This document shows positions 43,807-53,571 of a stretch of 56,194 nt of DNA, piece by piece. The translations under genes and the position numbers were made by a program. Source of the stretch: Pantoea sp. GD03673 (GTDB lineage Bacteria; Pseudomonadota; Gammaproteobacteria; Enterobacterales; Enterobacteriaceae); contig NZ_JAOCKJ010000013.1 of NCBI RefSeq assembly GCF_029844725.1, positions 1 to 56,194 of the forward strand, written 5' to 3'. The notes under the pieces were generated by a model. The model ran no database searches, was not told where the DNA came from, and worked only from the letters and a program-made list of their open reading frames with translations. Each line of letters starts with the position of its first letter. Positions within the stretch are counted from its first letter, which is position 1.

Positions 43807-43867
43807 CTGTTCCCCTCCTTCATGGGGATAAACCGTATATGTGCTTAGCGGTCAAATGTTCCCAAAT
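43807..43867 (+). ncRNA. Lone degenerate CRISPR repeat plus pseudo-spacer (crRNA-like RNA; CreA/CreR candidate)
   Basis: A 29-bp element (43807-43835) matches the array repeat at 21 positions and lies on the plus strand, opposite to both arrays. The outer parts are kept (TGTTCCCC and GGGGATAAACCG, including the entire AUAAACCG 5' handle) while the inner stem and loop are replaced, leaving a 5-bp UCCCC/GGGGA stem. The 32 bases after it act as a pseudo-spacer, running antisense into the last codons of cas3, and match a PAM-bearing site 84 bp upstream. No second repeat follows at spacer distance. CreTA and CreR systems use such mini-CRISPR RNAs; expression here is inferred. Confidence 0.6.
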
Positions 43868-46499
43868 CTTTTTGGGTTGAAGTGGGGATGATGCTCATCC
43901 CCACTTCCTTTGAATAAACCAGACGGTAATCAGCCGTCTCTGCTATCCACTGTTCTTCGTGTAACGTTCCACCTACCCACACCACACCCTCGTCATCTGG
44001 CTCAAGCCTGAATCTCCGTTGCCATCCTTCCGGCACATTAACGCGGTTAAGCGCCAGCGCCTCTGGCAGGGAAAACTCAGATAGCTGGCTAAGATATTGT
44101 CTGTCGCAAAGCTGCTTTCCACGGGCAGTTTCTACATAAGGAATGAGTGGCAGGCTCATTTCACCATCACGAGTGACTGCGCGAATATGGACATCGTCAT
44201 CGGTAAAGGGTGTTACGCGTGTTGCCTGGTTCAATGAAAGCCTGGCGTTATAACGTTTTGATTGTTCAGCAGATTCGAAGCGTTCCAGTCCCTCTGTAAC
44301 CCAGTCAGGTTCCGGCTCGTCCGTTTCATCACGATAGACATCGTCAATCCAGAGCCGGTATGCCTGTGGGAAGCAGAGAGCTGACTGACCCAGTTGCTCA
44401 AGCCGCTGTTGAGTACGCCACATTGCGCGCGTATTGGTGTAAACGTAATGACTCTTGCCGTAATCATGATTGGTGGGAAGCAGTACGGTCAGTTTCGGCT
44501 GCTGATAGCTTTCAGGTCTGCACTGACGGGAATGACGATGCAGTCGTCCGGCACGCTGGAACAGCAAATCTACCGGGCAAAGCTGCGTTATAAGCCAGTC
44601 GAAATCAACATCCAGAGACTGTTCCACGACCTGAGTCGCCACCAGAATACGCCCGACACTGCGGTCACCTGACGCGCCAAAATAGCGCAGCGTCAAATCT
44701 TCTTTATGAGACCGGTCGATTAAGGTGAAGCGTGAATGGAACAGGATGATTTCGAGCGCTGTGCTGGCGCGCAACTGCTGATAAACCCGCTGAGCAACAT
44801 CAACCAGATTGCAGATCAGACAGACCTGAGCGCCCGCCTCAGCGGCAACGATCATCTGCTCAAGCAGGCCAGCATCCGGCTCCATTTCATTGAGATAACA
44901 GCACTCAATATTGAGCTGAACGACGGGCGGTAAATGTTCAGGAGTCGCGCTGAGATCGAAGCAAAGATGGCGATCCTGATGTTGCCAGATGACCAGAGGA
45001 TACTCATCTGATGGGGATGACGTCGCTGAGTTACCGTAAGTTTTGAGTAAGCGCTGTTTCAGTGATGCAGGCAAAGTAGCAGATAACAGTAGTGCACTTT
45101 GCCCGGCCTTCGCCTGCTGTCGTAATACCTCCTCCAGCAGGCTGTGCATATAGGTGTCATAAGCATGGACTTCATCAACCAGCAGTACGCTACGGGTAAC
45201 ACCAAAACCGCGAATAAAGCGGTGCCTGACCGGTAATACAGAAATCAGCACCTGATCGATGGTGCAGACGCCAATTTGTCCCAGAAAAGCGCGTTTATTA
45301 CTACGACTCAGTCATTCGCAGCATTGAGCCCAGGCTTCCTCTTCCTGCACACTTTGGCTACGTGATTTAATGGCTCTAAAATCGGTGCTAAAGCGGGAGT
45401 TGCCGTGAGCAAGAATCAGGTTAGGCTGATCAAATAACGTTGAAGCCAGCTTGTCCAGCCGGTTAAGCATCGCGTTGGCGGTTGCCTGGGTGGGAAGTGC
45501 AAAGATGATGCTGTCGGCGTAGCCACTGGCTAATAGTCGCCAGGCATAGGCCAGTGCCGTTTCCGTTTTCCCGGACCCTGTCGGAGCCTCAATAATTGTC
45601 AGGCCCGGCTCATCCGGTAACTCATCGACCAGTGTCTGAAGCTGGCGTGGCTGATAGCCCGTATCGAGGAGGGCTGCTATTCCACCCCAGCGATTAATCG
45701 CGCTTAATAAGCCACTTCGCTGCATTACTGTTGGTGCATCAACAGCATAGCGGCGCGTATAATAATCATGCAAAGGTTCAGGCGCTGACTGGAATTGAAA
45801 CGTCTCTTCAGTACTCCAGGAACCCAGCCAGTCTGATATCGAGCAGAAACCCGCCAGCAAAGGTGAGCAGGATGGCGGATCATCATCAAGTGATAGTCCT
45901 GCCGGTTGCAGGAACAGGACTGCCAGCGCGTCAAGCCAGGCGAGGCGAGCCTGCTTATCTCTCTCTCCCAGTGGCTTTAATTGAAAGTGCAGCGCTAATT
46001 CCGATGCTATAAGATCGATATGTTGATGAATATAACCATGATGCCCTGCGACGGCTTCCATCCAGGGAAACCACTGCTCTTTCGGATGCACATCGTGCGT
46101 AATAAAAGCGCTGTCATAATGCGTATCTGCATCAAAATCTTGCCTGAACCAGTAGAGACCACCCTGCCCGTGATCCCACGTTTTACCAATCGCATTTTTG
46201 CCTGAGGGAGCGCTATTTAATGCTTCCCAGGCACTCCAGCATTTAACCTGGAATCGTATATCCCATTTACCCAAATCATGCAGTGCAATAAAAAAAAGTA
46301 GCCAGCCGCGATATTCTGCTTCGCTCTCTCCCTGAGTAAACTGTTTTCTTAATGCAGGAGCATGATCCCACCAGTAGGCTGCTACAGCAGCGACATCCAG
46401 GCAGTGATAAGGTAACAAATGAGATTCCGTCAGGATGTTCTCATTGCCACAATTTGCCTTTCCCCAATATCGGTAAAGATCATCCTTCGCCAATACCAT
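43845..46499 (-). pseudogene. cas3: Cas3 nuclease-helicase interrupted by one in-frame TGA
   Basis: Type I-E effector that nicks and degrades Cascade-bound DNA. Frame is continuous over about 885 codons (E. coli Cas3 has 888) except for TGA at 45312-45314, where relatives have Trp (CCQWLSQSNKK in E. coli; here CCE-stop-LSRSNKR). Upstream part keeps the HD nuclease (FIALHDLGKWDIRFQ) and Walker A APTGSGKTETA; downstream part has DEVHAYDTYM, LLLSATLP, VATQVVEQSLDVDFDW and QRAGRLHRH. The stop splits helicase motifs I and II, so neither piece should unwind DNA. A GTG at 45251 might allow restart. I start at an ATG preceded by AAGG; another ATG lies two codons upstream. Sequencing error or readthrough remain possible. 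Confidence 0.88.
43879..43907. repeat. 13-bp perfect hairpin in the cas3 3' end
   Basis: GAAGTGGGGATGA and TCATCCCCACTTC are separated by only TGC. It lies inside the last cas3 codons and 12 bp after the pseudo-spacer on the plus strand, followed there by CTTTG, so it could stabilise or end the crRNA-like RNA. A smaller hairpin, CCCAAA-TCTT-TTTGGG, is at 43861-43876. Confidence 0.6.
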
Positions 46500-46505
46500 A
46501 AACAT

Positions 46506-46786
46506 TCCTTATTCATGTAACTCCTTATACCCTTTCCTAAAATACACTTTCAAAAGGAAAATCAAACATTTTTTAGATTTGTTTGTATCTTTTTTGATTT
46601 AGATTCATTTTTTGGACGGCAGTGTTATAACAGATAGACAGGAAGATAAAATTAACTCAATGAATTTTTAATGTGGTGGAATAATAATGTGAAAATTTTG
46701 TTGCTAAATTTAATTTAGCCTTCTTTCCAGGCAACTACAAATGTCATGTTTCACTCGTAGCGAATAGGCAATAAAAGGACATTACG
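46506..46786. other. AT-rich control region upstream of cas3
   Basis: No gene seen. Minus-strand TTGAAA (46548-46553), 18 bp, TATAAG (46524-46529) could be the cas3 promoter. An AAGGAG at 46521-46526 precedes a 28-codon out-of-frame ORF (46430-46516) that overlaps the cas3 start. High A+T content suits H-NS-type silencing, as known for E. coli cas promoters, but no site can be named. Confidence 0.45.
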
Positions 46787-46966
46787 ATGTGGAATATCGA
46801 TTTTAATGATACAGGCTTATCCCCGCTGGCGCGGGGAACATATGAACTCAATCGGATCCTCCTTGATGGTGACTGGTTTATTCCCACTTACGCGGGGAAG
46901 ACAACGGGGAGAATGACAGCCGGAAAGGCTGTGTCGATTTGCCCCCGCTGGCGCAGGGAGTTGTAA
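46787..46966 (+). CDS. 59-codon ORF read through decayed CRISPR repeats (doubtful)
   Basis: ATG preceded by AAAAGGAC; the predicted product starts MWNIDFNDTG and then reads through repeat sequence (LSPLARGT, FIPTYAGKT, CPRWRREL), ending at a TAA in the third spacer. Repeat-derived peptides of this kind are usually annotation artefacts. The ribosome binding site and the non-repeat start are the only points in its favour. Confidence 0.15.
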   Translation: MWNIDFNDTGLSPLARGTYELNRILLDGDWFIPTYAGKTTGRMTAGKAVSICPRWRREL

Positions 46967-47140
46967 TAAAATGACCGCGTAAATACATACAGGTTTATCC
47001 CCGCTGGCACGGAGAACACTATTTTGATCCCCTGGCAGAACTATGGGCCGCGATTTATCTCCGCTTACGCGGGAAACACCTGAAAATAAACAGTCTGAGA
47101 CATAGTGATTCCGGTTTATCCCCGCTTACGCCGGAAACAC
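46813..47140 (-). CRISPR. Type I-E CRISPR array 2: 6 decayed repeats, 5 spacers
   Basis: Repeats (29 bp) at 46813, 46874, 46935, 46991, 47051 and 47112, same orientation as array 1. Spacers are 32, 32, 27, 31 and 32 bp; the short ones suggest small deletions. Every repeat differs from the array 1 consensus, by two to eight bases, and three (46874, 47051, 47112) have TTA in place of TGG in the loop. Even the leader-proximal repeat (47112) has a damaged stem. Leader lies at 47141. The array appears inactive for adaptation and poorly processed. Confidence 0.92.
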
Positions 47141-47196
47141 CATAAATTCATCCTATTGATTAGTATAATCTTTTTTATCCACTAAAATTCCACCAG
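47141..47196 (-). promoter_or_regulatory. Leader of CRISPR array 2
   Basis: On the transcribed strand GGTGGAATTTT ends 43 bp before the first repeat, exactly as in the array 1 leader, and the rest is AT-rich with shared ATGG/TTATA pieces. AATCAATAGGATG inside it is one base off the IHF consensus, which would suit the IHF role in type I-E adaptation. Confidence 0.7.
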
Positions 47197-47251
47197 ATCT
47201 TACCCCTGCCACCCCAAATACACACAAAACATCAACCACCAAATTCAGACC

Positions 47252-47279
47252 AAAAAAAAGCCCCCATATCGGGAGCTTT
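47252..47279 (-). terminator. Terminator after lpdA
   Basis: Minus strand: AAAGCTCCC, GATAT, GGGGGCTTT with one mismatch in the stem, followed by a T-run of eight including the stem end. Ends the pdhR-aceEF-lpd transcription unit before the CRISPR locus. Confidence 0.88.
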
Positions 47280-47300
47280 CTCTTTAACAGCAGCAGAAAC

Positions 47301-48725
47301 TTACTTCTTCTTCGCTTTCGCGTTAGGCAGATCGGTGATGCTGCCTTCAAAGATCTCTGCCGCCAGACCGACTGACTCATGCAGGGTCGGGTGAGCGTGG
47401 ATGGTCAGCGCAATATCTTCCGCATCACAACCCATCTCAATTGCCAGACCGATTTCGCCTAACAGCTCGCCGCCGTTAGTGCCGACAATTGCGCCACCGA
47501 TTACACGGTGCGTCTCTTTGTCGAAAATCAGTTTGGTCATACCGTCTGCACAATCAGAAGCGATAGCACGGCCAGAGGCAGCCCACGGGAAGGTAGACGT
47601 CTCGTAGCTGATGCCTTTCTCTTTCGCTTCTTTCTCGGTCAGACCGACCCAGGCAACTTCTGGCTCAGTGTAAGCAATAGAAGGGATCACTTTCGGATCG
47701 AAGTAGTGCTTCAGACCCGAGATCACTTCTGCCGCAACGTGACCTTCATGCACACCTTTGTGCGCCAGCATTGGCTGACCAACGATGTCGCCGATGGCAT
47801 AAATGTGTGGCACATTGGTGCGCATCTGCTTGTCGACGCGGATGAAACCGCGATCGTCCACTTCCACGCCCGCTTTACCCGCATCCAGACCTTTACCGTT
47901 CGGCACACGACCAATGGCTACCAGCACGGCGTCATAACGCTGCGCTTCGCCTGGTGCTTTCTTGCCTTCCATAGAAACGTAAATGCCATCGTCTTTTGCT
48001 TCAACGGCGGTCACTTTGGTTTCCAGCATCAGGTTGAATTTCTTGCTGATTTTTTTGGTAAAGACTTTGACCACGTCTTTATCCGCAGCCGGGATAACCT
48101 GGTCGAACATCTCAACCACATCAATCTCTGAACCCAGCGCGTGATACACCGTCGCCATTTCCAGACCGATGATGCCGCCGCCCATAACCAGCAGGCGCTT
48201 CGGCACTTCTTTCAGTTCCAGCGCATCGGTAGAATCCCAGACACGCGGATCTTCGTGTGGAATAAATGGCAGTTCGATTGGGCGTGAACCCGCAGCGATG
48301 ATGGCATTATCGAAGTTGATAGTGGTCGCGCCGCCTTCTCCTTCAACCACCAGGGTATTAGCACCGGTGAATTTGCCGAGACCGTTAACCACAGTGACCT
48401 TACGACCCTTTGCCATACCTGACAGGCCGCCAGTCAACTGGTTGATAACCTTCTCTTTCCAGCTGCGAATCTTGTTGATATCAGTAGATGGCTGGCCAAA
48501 CACAATGCCGTGCTCTTCAAGGGCTTTCGCCTCTTCAATCACTTTAGCAACGTGCAGCAGCGCTTTAGATGGGATACAACCGACGTTCAGACAAACACCG
48601 CCCAGGGTGCTGTAACGCTCTACCAGTACGGTTTCCAGACCTAAATCCGCACAACGGAAGGCTGCAGAGTAACCTGCAGGACCTGCCCCAAGTACCACGA
48701 CCTGGGTTTTAATCTCTGTACTCAT
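47301..48725 (-). CDS. lpdA: Dihydrolipoyl dehydrogenase (E3)
   Basis: Flavoprotein that reoxidises dihydrolipoyl groups in pyruvate and 2-oxoglutarate dehydrogenases and the glycine cleavage system. 474 residues as in E. coli. Seen: FAD loop VVLGAGPAGYSAAF, redox disulfide GGVCLNVGCIPSK, NAD loop MGGGIIGLEMATVY, and active-site HAHPTLHES. I use the second of two tandem ATGs (MSTEIKTQ), better spaced from GAGG. 160 bp after aceF with a hairpin between, so it can be transcribed both with and without aceEF. Confidence 0.98.
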   Translation of the reverse strand: MSTEIKTQVVVLGAGPAGYSAAFRCADLGLETVLVERYSTLGGVCLNVGCIPSKALLHVAKVIEEAKALEEHGIVFGQPSTDINKIRSWKEKVINQLTGGLSGMAKGRKVTVVNGLGKFTGANTLVVEGEGGATTINFDNAIIAAGSRPIELPFIPHEDPRVWDSTDALELKEVPKRLLVMGGGIIGLEMATVYHALGSEIDVVEMFDQVIPAADKDVVKVFTKKISKKFNLMLETKVTAVEAKDDGIYVSMEGKKAPGEAQRYDAVLVAIGRVPNGKGLDAGKAGVEVDDRGFIRVDKQMRTNVPHIYAIGDIVGQPMLAHKGVHEGHVAAEVISGLKHYFDPKVIPSIAYTEPEVAWVGLTEKEAKEKGISYETSTFPWAASGRAIASDCADGMTKLIFDKETHRVIGGAIVGTNGGELLGEIGLAIEMGCDAEDIALTIHAHPTLHESVGLAAEIFEGSITDLPNAKAKKK

Positions 48726-48854
48726 CATGACCTCTTAATTGATATCCGGCGGGTCAGACGTTCTTATAATGCCCTTGTTCCACCGGGACTTTCACCGCAA
48801 GAGTTTACAGAATTGTTAACAAACTGCCAACCGCGGCGCGACGAATCGTTAAAG

Positions 48855-48878
48855 GAAGGCCGGCATCCGCCGGCCTTC
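48855..48878. terminator. Hairpin after aceF
   Basis: A perfect 10-bp stem, GAAGGCCGGC and GCCGGCCTTC, with a 4-base loop and only CTTT after it on the minus strand. Probably partial termination or 3'-end protection of aceEF mRNA upstream of lpdA. Confidence 0.65.
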
Positions 48879-48885
48879 TTTACAT

Positions 48886-50787
48886 TTACATAACTAAACG
48901 ACGAATGTCAGACAACATATTGCCGATAATGGTGATGAATCGCGCACCATCAGCACCGTCGATCACGCGGTGGTCGAAGGAGAGAGAAATCGGCATCATC
49001 AGACGCGGCGTAAACTCTTTACCGTTCCACACCGGCTCCATCGCCGATTTAGAGACACCCAGGATAGCCACTTCCGGCGCGTTAACAATCGGCGCGAAGT
49101 GTGTGGTTCCCAGGCCGCCAAGGCTGGAGATGGTGAAACATCCGCCCTGCATGTCGCCCGCTGTCAGCTTACCGTCACGCGCTTTTTTGGAAATGGCCAT
49201 CAGTTCACGCGACAGCTCGGTAATGCCCTTTTTGTTCACGTCTTTGAAGACCGGAACCACCAGGCCATTTGGCGTATCAACCGCCACACCGATGTTGATA
49301 TATTTTTTCAGCGTCAGCTTCTGCGCATCTTCAGACAGCGAGCTGTTGAAGCGAGGCATCTGCTCAAGGGCCGCCGCGACCGCTTTCATGATGAACACCA
49401 CAGGGGTGTACTTCACATCCAGCTTACGCTTCTCTGCTTCCGCATTCTGCTGCTTACGGAAGGCTTCCAGATCGGTGATATCGGTTTTGTCGAAATGCGT
49501 AACGTGCGGGATCATCACCCAGTTACGGCTCAGGTTCGCGCCAGAAATTTTCTGGATACGGCCCAGTTCGACTTCTTCGATTTCGCCAAACTTACTGAAA
49601 TCAACTTTCGGCCATGGCAGCATACCTGGCAGACCACCGCCGCTTGCTGCAGCCGGAGCTGCTTCAGCGCGTTTCACGGCGTCTTTCACGTAGGTCTGCA
49701 CGTCTTCTTTCAGAATGCGGCCTTTGCGGCCAGTCCCTTTGACTTTCGCCAGGTTAACACCGAACTCGCGCGCCAGGCGACGAATCACCGGCGTCGCGTG
49801 AACGTAAGCGTCGTTCTCTGCGAACTCGCCTTTGCTCTCTGCTTTCGCTGCAGCGGGTGCCGCGGCTTTCGCTTCAGATTTGGCAGCAGGCGCCGGTGCA
49901 GCTTCCTGCTTCGCTGCCGCAGGAGCAGCCGGAGCCGCACCTTCGACTTCGAACACCATAATCAGTGAGCCGGTGCTGACTTTATCGCCGGTCGCGACTT
50001 TCAGCTCTTTGACCGTACCCGCAAACGGCGCAGGGACTTCCATTGAGGCTTTATCGCCTTCAACCACGATCAGTGACTGCTCAGCGTCAACTTTGTCGCC
50101 AACTTTAACCAGGATCTCAGTGACTTCAACTTCATCACCACCGATATCCGGGACGTTAACTTCTTTTGCGCCCGCCGCAGCGGCCGGGGCCGATGCCGCT
50201 TCTTCTTTCACTTCTGGCTTCGCATCAGAGGCCGGTGCTGCGCCTTCTGCTTCAAAGACCATGATGGCTGAACCGGTGCTGACTTTGTCGCCGGTCGCAA
50301 TGGTGATCTCTTTGACCACACCCGCAAACGGAGCCGGAACTTCCATTGACGCTTTGTCACCTTCCACCACAATCAGTGACTGTTCGGCTTCGACTTTGTC
50401 GCCAACCTTAACCAGAATCTCAGTAACTTCAACTTCATCACCGCCGATATCGGGAACAGCCACTTCTTTGCTGGCCGTCGCCGCAGCAGCGGCTGGCGCA
50501 GGCGCCGCGTCCGCTTTTTTCTCTGCGGCAGGTGCCGGTGCCGCTTCAGCAGCACCTTCAGCATCAAACACCATGATCAGTGAGCCAGTCTCAACTTTGT
50601 CACCGGTAGAGATCTTAATCTCTTTCACTACGCCAGCCTGTGGCGACGGCACTTCCATTGAGGCTTTGTCGCCTTCCACGGTGATCAGCGACTGCTCGGC
50701 TTCCACCTTGTCGCCAACTTTCACCAGAATCTCGGTGACTTCAACTTCGTCAGACCCGATATCCGGTACCTTAATTTCGATAGCCAT
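48886..50787 (-). CDS. aceF: Pyruvate dehydrogenase dihydrolipoyl acetyltransferase (E2)
   Basis: 633 residues. Three tandem N-terminal lipoyl domains, each with the lipoylated lysine in [10 protein letters not shown], joined by long Ala/Pro/Lys linkers; then the peripheral subunit-binding domain ([16 protein letters not shown]...[11 protein letters not shown]) and the catalytic core ending with the HxxxDG motif in [14 protein letters not shown]. The three lipoyl segments are near repeats at the DNA level too, so recombination between them is possible. 14 bp after aceE. Confidence 0.98.
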   Translation of the reverse strand: MAIEIKVPDIGSDEVEVTEILVKVGDKVEAEQSLITVEGDKASMEVPSPQAGVVKEIKISTGDKVETGSLIMVFDAEGAAEAAPAPAAEKKADAAPAPAAAAATASKEVAVPDIGGDEVEVTEILVKVGDKVEAEQSLIVVEGDKASMEVPAPFAGVVKEITIATGDKVSTGSAIMVFEAEGAAPASDAKPEVKEEAASAPAAAAGAKEVNVPDIGGDEVEVTEILVKVGDKVDAEQSLIVVEGDKASMEVPAPFAGTVKELKVATGDKVSTGSLIMVFEVEGAAPAAPAAAKQEAAPAPAAKSEAKAAAPAAAKAESKGEFAENDAYVHATPVIRRLAREFGVNLAKVKGTGRKGRILKEDVQTYVKDAVKRAEAAPAAASGGGLPGMLPWPKVDFSKFGEIEEVELGRIQKISGANLSRNWVMIPHVTHFDKTDITDLEAFRKQQNAEAEKRKLDVKYTPVVFIMKAVAAALEQMPRFNSSLSEDAQKLTLKKYINIGVAVDTPNGLVVPVFKDVNKKGITELSRELMAISKKARDGKLTAGDMQGGCFTISSLGGLGTTHFAPIVNAPEVAILGVSKSAMEPVWNGKEFTPRLMMPISLSFDHRVIDGADGARFITIIGNMLSDIRRLVM

Positions 50788-50801
50788 TACTCTATTACCT
50801 C

Positions 50802-53468
50802 TTAAGCCAGACGCGGGTTAACTTTATCGGCATCGATATTGAATTTGGTGATCGCGTCGGCCACCACTTTCTTCTCGATCTCGCCGCGTTTAGCCAGCTC
50901 ACCCAGCGCGGCAACCACCACATAAGATGCATCAACTTCGAAGTGATGACGCAGATTCTCACGGCTGTCAGAGCGACCAAAGCCATCAGTACCCAGTACG
51001 CGATAATCGCTGGCCGGGACGTAGCTACGAACCTGTTCAGCGAACAGTTTCATGTAGTCGGTTGAGGCGACAGCAGGCGCGTCGTTCATCACCTGAGCGA
51101 TGTAAGGTACACGGGCTTCTTCTGTCGGATGCAGCATGTTCCAGCGCTCACAATCCTGGCCATCACGTGCCAGTTCGGTGAACGAGGTGACGCTGTAGAC
51201 ATCAGAGCCGATACCATAATCTTTCGCCAGAATCTGCGCTGCTTCACGCACGTGACGCAGGATAGAACCTGAGCCCAGCAGCTGCACTTTGCCTTTGCTG
51301 CCTTCTACCGTTTCCAGCTTGTAGATACCCTTACGGATACCCTCTTCCACGCCCTGCGGCATGGCTGGCATATGGTAGTTTTCGTTCAGCGTGGTGATGT
51401 AGTAGTACACGTTCTCCTGCGCTTCACCATACATACGCACCAGACCGTCATGCATGATGACAGCGACTTCATAAGCGTAAGAAGGATCGTAAGAGATACA
51501 GTTCGGGATAGTCAGAGACTGAATGTGGCTGTGACCATCTTCATGCTGCAGACCTTCGCCGTTCAGCGTCGTACGACCGGAGGTACCGCCGACCAGGAAG
51601 CCGCGTGCCTGCTGGTCGCCCGCCAGCCACATCAGATCGCCGATACGCTGGAAGCCGAACATCGAGTAATAGATGTAGAACGGGATCATCGGCAGGTTGT
51701 TGGTGCTGTAAGAGGTCGCCGCAGCCAGCCAGGATGAACCTGCGCCCAGCTCGTTGATCCCTTCCTGCAGAATCTGGCCTTTCTCGTCTTCTTTGTAGTA
51801 AGCAACCTGCTCGCGGTCCTGCGGGGTGTACTGCTGACCGTTCGGGCTGTAGATACCAATCTGACGGAACAGACCTTCCATACCAAAGGTACGCGCTTCA
51901 TCGGCGAGAATCGGAACCAGACGATCTTTGATCGACTTGTTCTTCAGCATCACGTTCAGGGCACGCACAAAGGCGATGGTGGTTGAGATCTCTTTGTTCT
52001 GCTCATCCAGCAGCGCACTGAACTCTTCGAGCGCTGGCATTTCCAGCTTCTCAGTGAACTTCGGCTGACGCGTTGGCAGGTAGCCGCCTAACTTCTCACG
52101 CTGACCGTGCAGATAGGCGTGCTCTTCTGAGCCTTTCTCGAACGTGACGTACGGCAGTTCTTCGATTTTATCGTCAGCAACCGGCACGTTGAAGCGATCA
52201 CGGATATAGCGTACGCCATCCATGTTCATCTTCTTCACCTGGTGGGCAATGTTTTTGCCTTCCGCGGTGTCGCCCATACCATAACCTTTGATGGTATGCG
52301 CCAGGATCAGTACAGGCTTGCCTTTGGTATCCTGCGCTTTTTTCAGCGCCGCATAGATTTTCTTCGGATCGTGGCCGCCACGGTTCAGTGCCCAGATTTC
52401 ATCATCGGACAAATCTTTAACCAGCGCCGCGGTTTCCGGATATTTGCCAAAGAAGTGCTCACGCACATAGGCACCATCACGGGATTTGAAGGTCTGGTAG
52501 TCACCGTCAACAGTTTCGTTCATCAGCTGAATCAGTTTGCCGCTGGTATCTTTGCGCAGCAGCTCATCCCAGCGACCGCCCCAGATGACTTTAATCACTT
52601 CCCAGCCAGCACCGGCAAAGATGCCTTCCAGCTCGTTGATGATCTTGCCATTACCGGTTACCGGACCATCCAGACGCTGCAGGTTGCAGTTGATGATGAA
52701 GACCAGGTTATCCAGTTTTTCGCGGGTTGCGATGGTGATCGCCCCTTTGGATTCTGGCTCATCCATCTCGCCGTCACCCAGGAAGGCGTAAACGGTCTGC
52801 GCTGAAGTATCTTTCAGGCCACGGTGTTCCAGATATTTCAGGAACTTCGCCTGATAGATCGCTGACAATGGACCCAGACCCATTGATACGGTCGGGAACT
52901 GCCAGAATTCCGGCATTAATTTCGGGTGCGGATAAGAAGAGAGGCCTTTGCCGTCAACTTCCTGACGGAAGTTGTTCATCTGATCTTCAGTCAGGCGACC
53001 TTCAAGGAACGCACGGGCATAGATGCCTGGTGAGATGTGGCCCTGGAAATAGACCAGATCGCCGCCATCCTTCTCACTGCGCGCGCGGAAGAAGTGGTTA
53101 AAGCACACTTCATAAATCGTCGCGGAAGACTGGAAGGAGGACATGTGACCACCGAGTTCCAGATCTTTCTTCGATGCGCGCAGCACCGACATGATGGCGT
53201 TCCAGCGAATTGCGGAACGGATACGACGTTCAAGAGAGGTGTTGCCCGGATAATCGGGTTCATCTTCAACGGCAATAGAGTTGATGTAGTTGCTGATTGC
53301 AGACGATCCTGCAGCCACTTTTACGCCGCCTTTGCGGGCTGCACCCAGTACCTGATCAATCAGATACTGTGCACGTTCAACACCTTCTTCACGGATGACC
53401 GATTCGATCGCCTGTAGCCAGTCACGAGTTTCAATCGGATCCACGTCATTGTGTAAACGTTCTGACAT
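50802..53468 (-). CDS. aceE: Pyruvate dehydrogenase E1 component
   Basis: 888 residues, homodimeric ThDP-dependent E1 that decarboxylates pyruvate and acetylates the E2 lipoyl arms. Seen: thiamine diphosphate motif [14 protein letters not shown]...NCNLQ, the N-terminal region [20 protein letters not shown], and the active-site loop sequence [19 protein letters not shown]. Intact and near-identical to E. coli. Start ATG is preceded by AAGGAACACACCC; 103 bp separate it from pdhR. Confidence 0.98.
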   Translation of the reverse strand: MSERLHNDVDPIETRDWLQAIESVIREEGVERAQYLIDQVLGAARKGGVKVAAGSSAISNYINSIAVEDEPDYPGNTSLERRIRSAIRWNAIMSVLRASKKDLELGGHMSSFQSSATIYEVCFNHFFRARSEKDGGDLVYFQGHISPGIYARAFLEGRLTEDQMNNFRQEVDGKGLSSYPHPKLMPEFWQFPTVSMGLGPLSAIYQAKFLKYLEHRGLKDTSAQTVYAFLGDGEMDEPESKGAITIATREKLDNLVFIINCNLQRLDGPVTGNGKIINELEGIFAGAGWEVIKVIWGGRWDELLRKDTSGKLIQLMNETVDGDYQTFKSRDGAYVREHFFGKYPETAALVKDLSDDEIWALNRGGHDPKKIYAALKKAQDTKGKPVLILAHTIKGYGMGDTAEGKNIAHQVKKMNMDGVRYIRDRFNVPVADDKIEELPYVTFEKGSEEHAYLHGQREKLGGYLPTRQPKFTEKLEMPALEEFSALLDEQNKEISTTIAFVRALNVMLKNKSIKDRLVPILADEARTFGMEGLFRQIGIYSPNGQQYTPQDREQVAYYKEDEKGQILQEGINELGAGSSWLAAATSYSTNNLPMIPFYIYYSMFGFQRIGDLMWLAGDQQARGFLVGGTSGRTTLNGEGLQHEDGHSHIQSLTIPNCISYDPSYAYEVAVIMHDGLVRMYGEAQENVYYYITTLNENYHMPAMPQGVEEGIRKGIYKLETVEGSKGKVQLLGSGSILRHVREAAQILAKDYGIGSDVYSVTSFTELARDGQDCERWNMLHPTEEARVPYIAQVMNDAPAVASTDYMKLFAEQVRSYVPASDYRVLGTDGFGRSDSRENLRHHFEVDASYVVVAALGELAKRGEIEKKVVADAITKFNIDADKVNPRLA

Positions 53469-53571
53469 GGGTGTGTTCCTTATCTGTGTCTAATACGTTG
53501 AATAATCGGGAGCCTGTTAAAGCAGTTGCAGGCAGGCTCGTCGCACATGTCCGTACGATCTTTGTCGCACG

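Noticed and set aside
43894..43922. Second repeat-like element after the pseudo-spacer (TCCCC ... ATAAACC)
   Set aside because: The two conserved pieces are out of register by one base, the stem is lost, spacing would need a 58-base spacer, and it is cas3 coding sequence.
45251..45311. Frameshift as the cause of the cas3 split
   Set aside because: The two halves are in the same frame; 20 sense codons matching Cas3 lie between the TGA and the second ORF, so it is a point nonsense change, not an indel.
46672..46730. Possible third leader on the plus strand (TGGTGGAAT followed by TAATG and TGAAAA, similar to the array leaders)
   Set aside because: The similarity covers under 30 AT-rich bases, and no repeat or repeat remnant lies at the 43-bp distance seen for both real leaders.
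48970..50821. Long plus-strand ORFs over aceF (about 330 codons each)
   Set aside because: They mirror the repetitive, GC-rich lipoyl domains and linkers of aceF.
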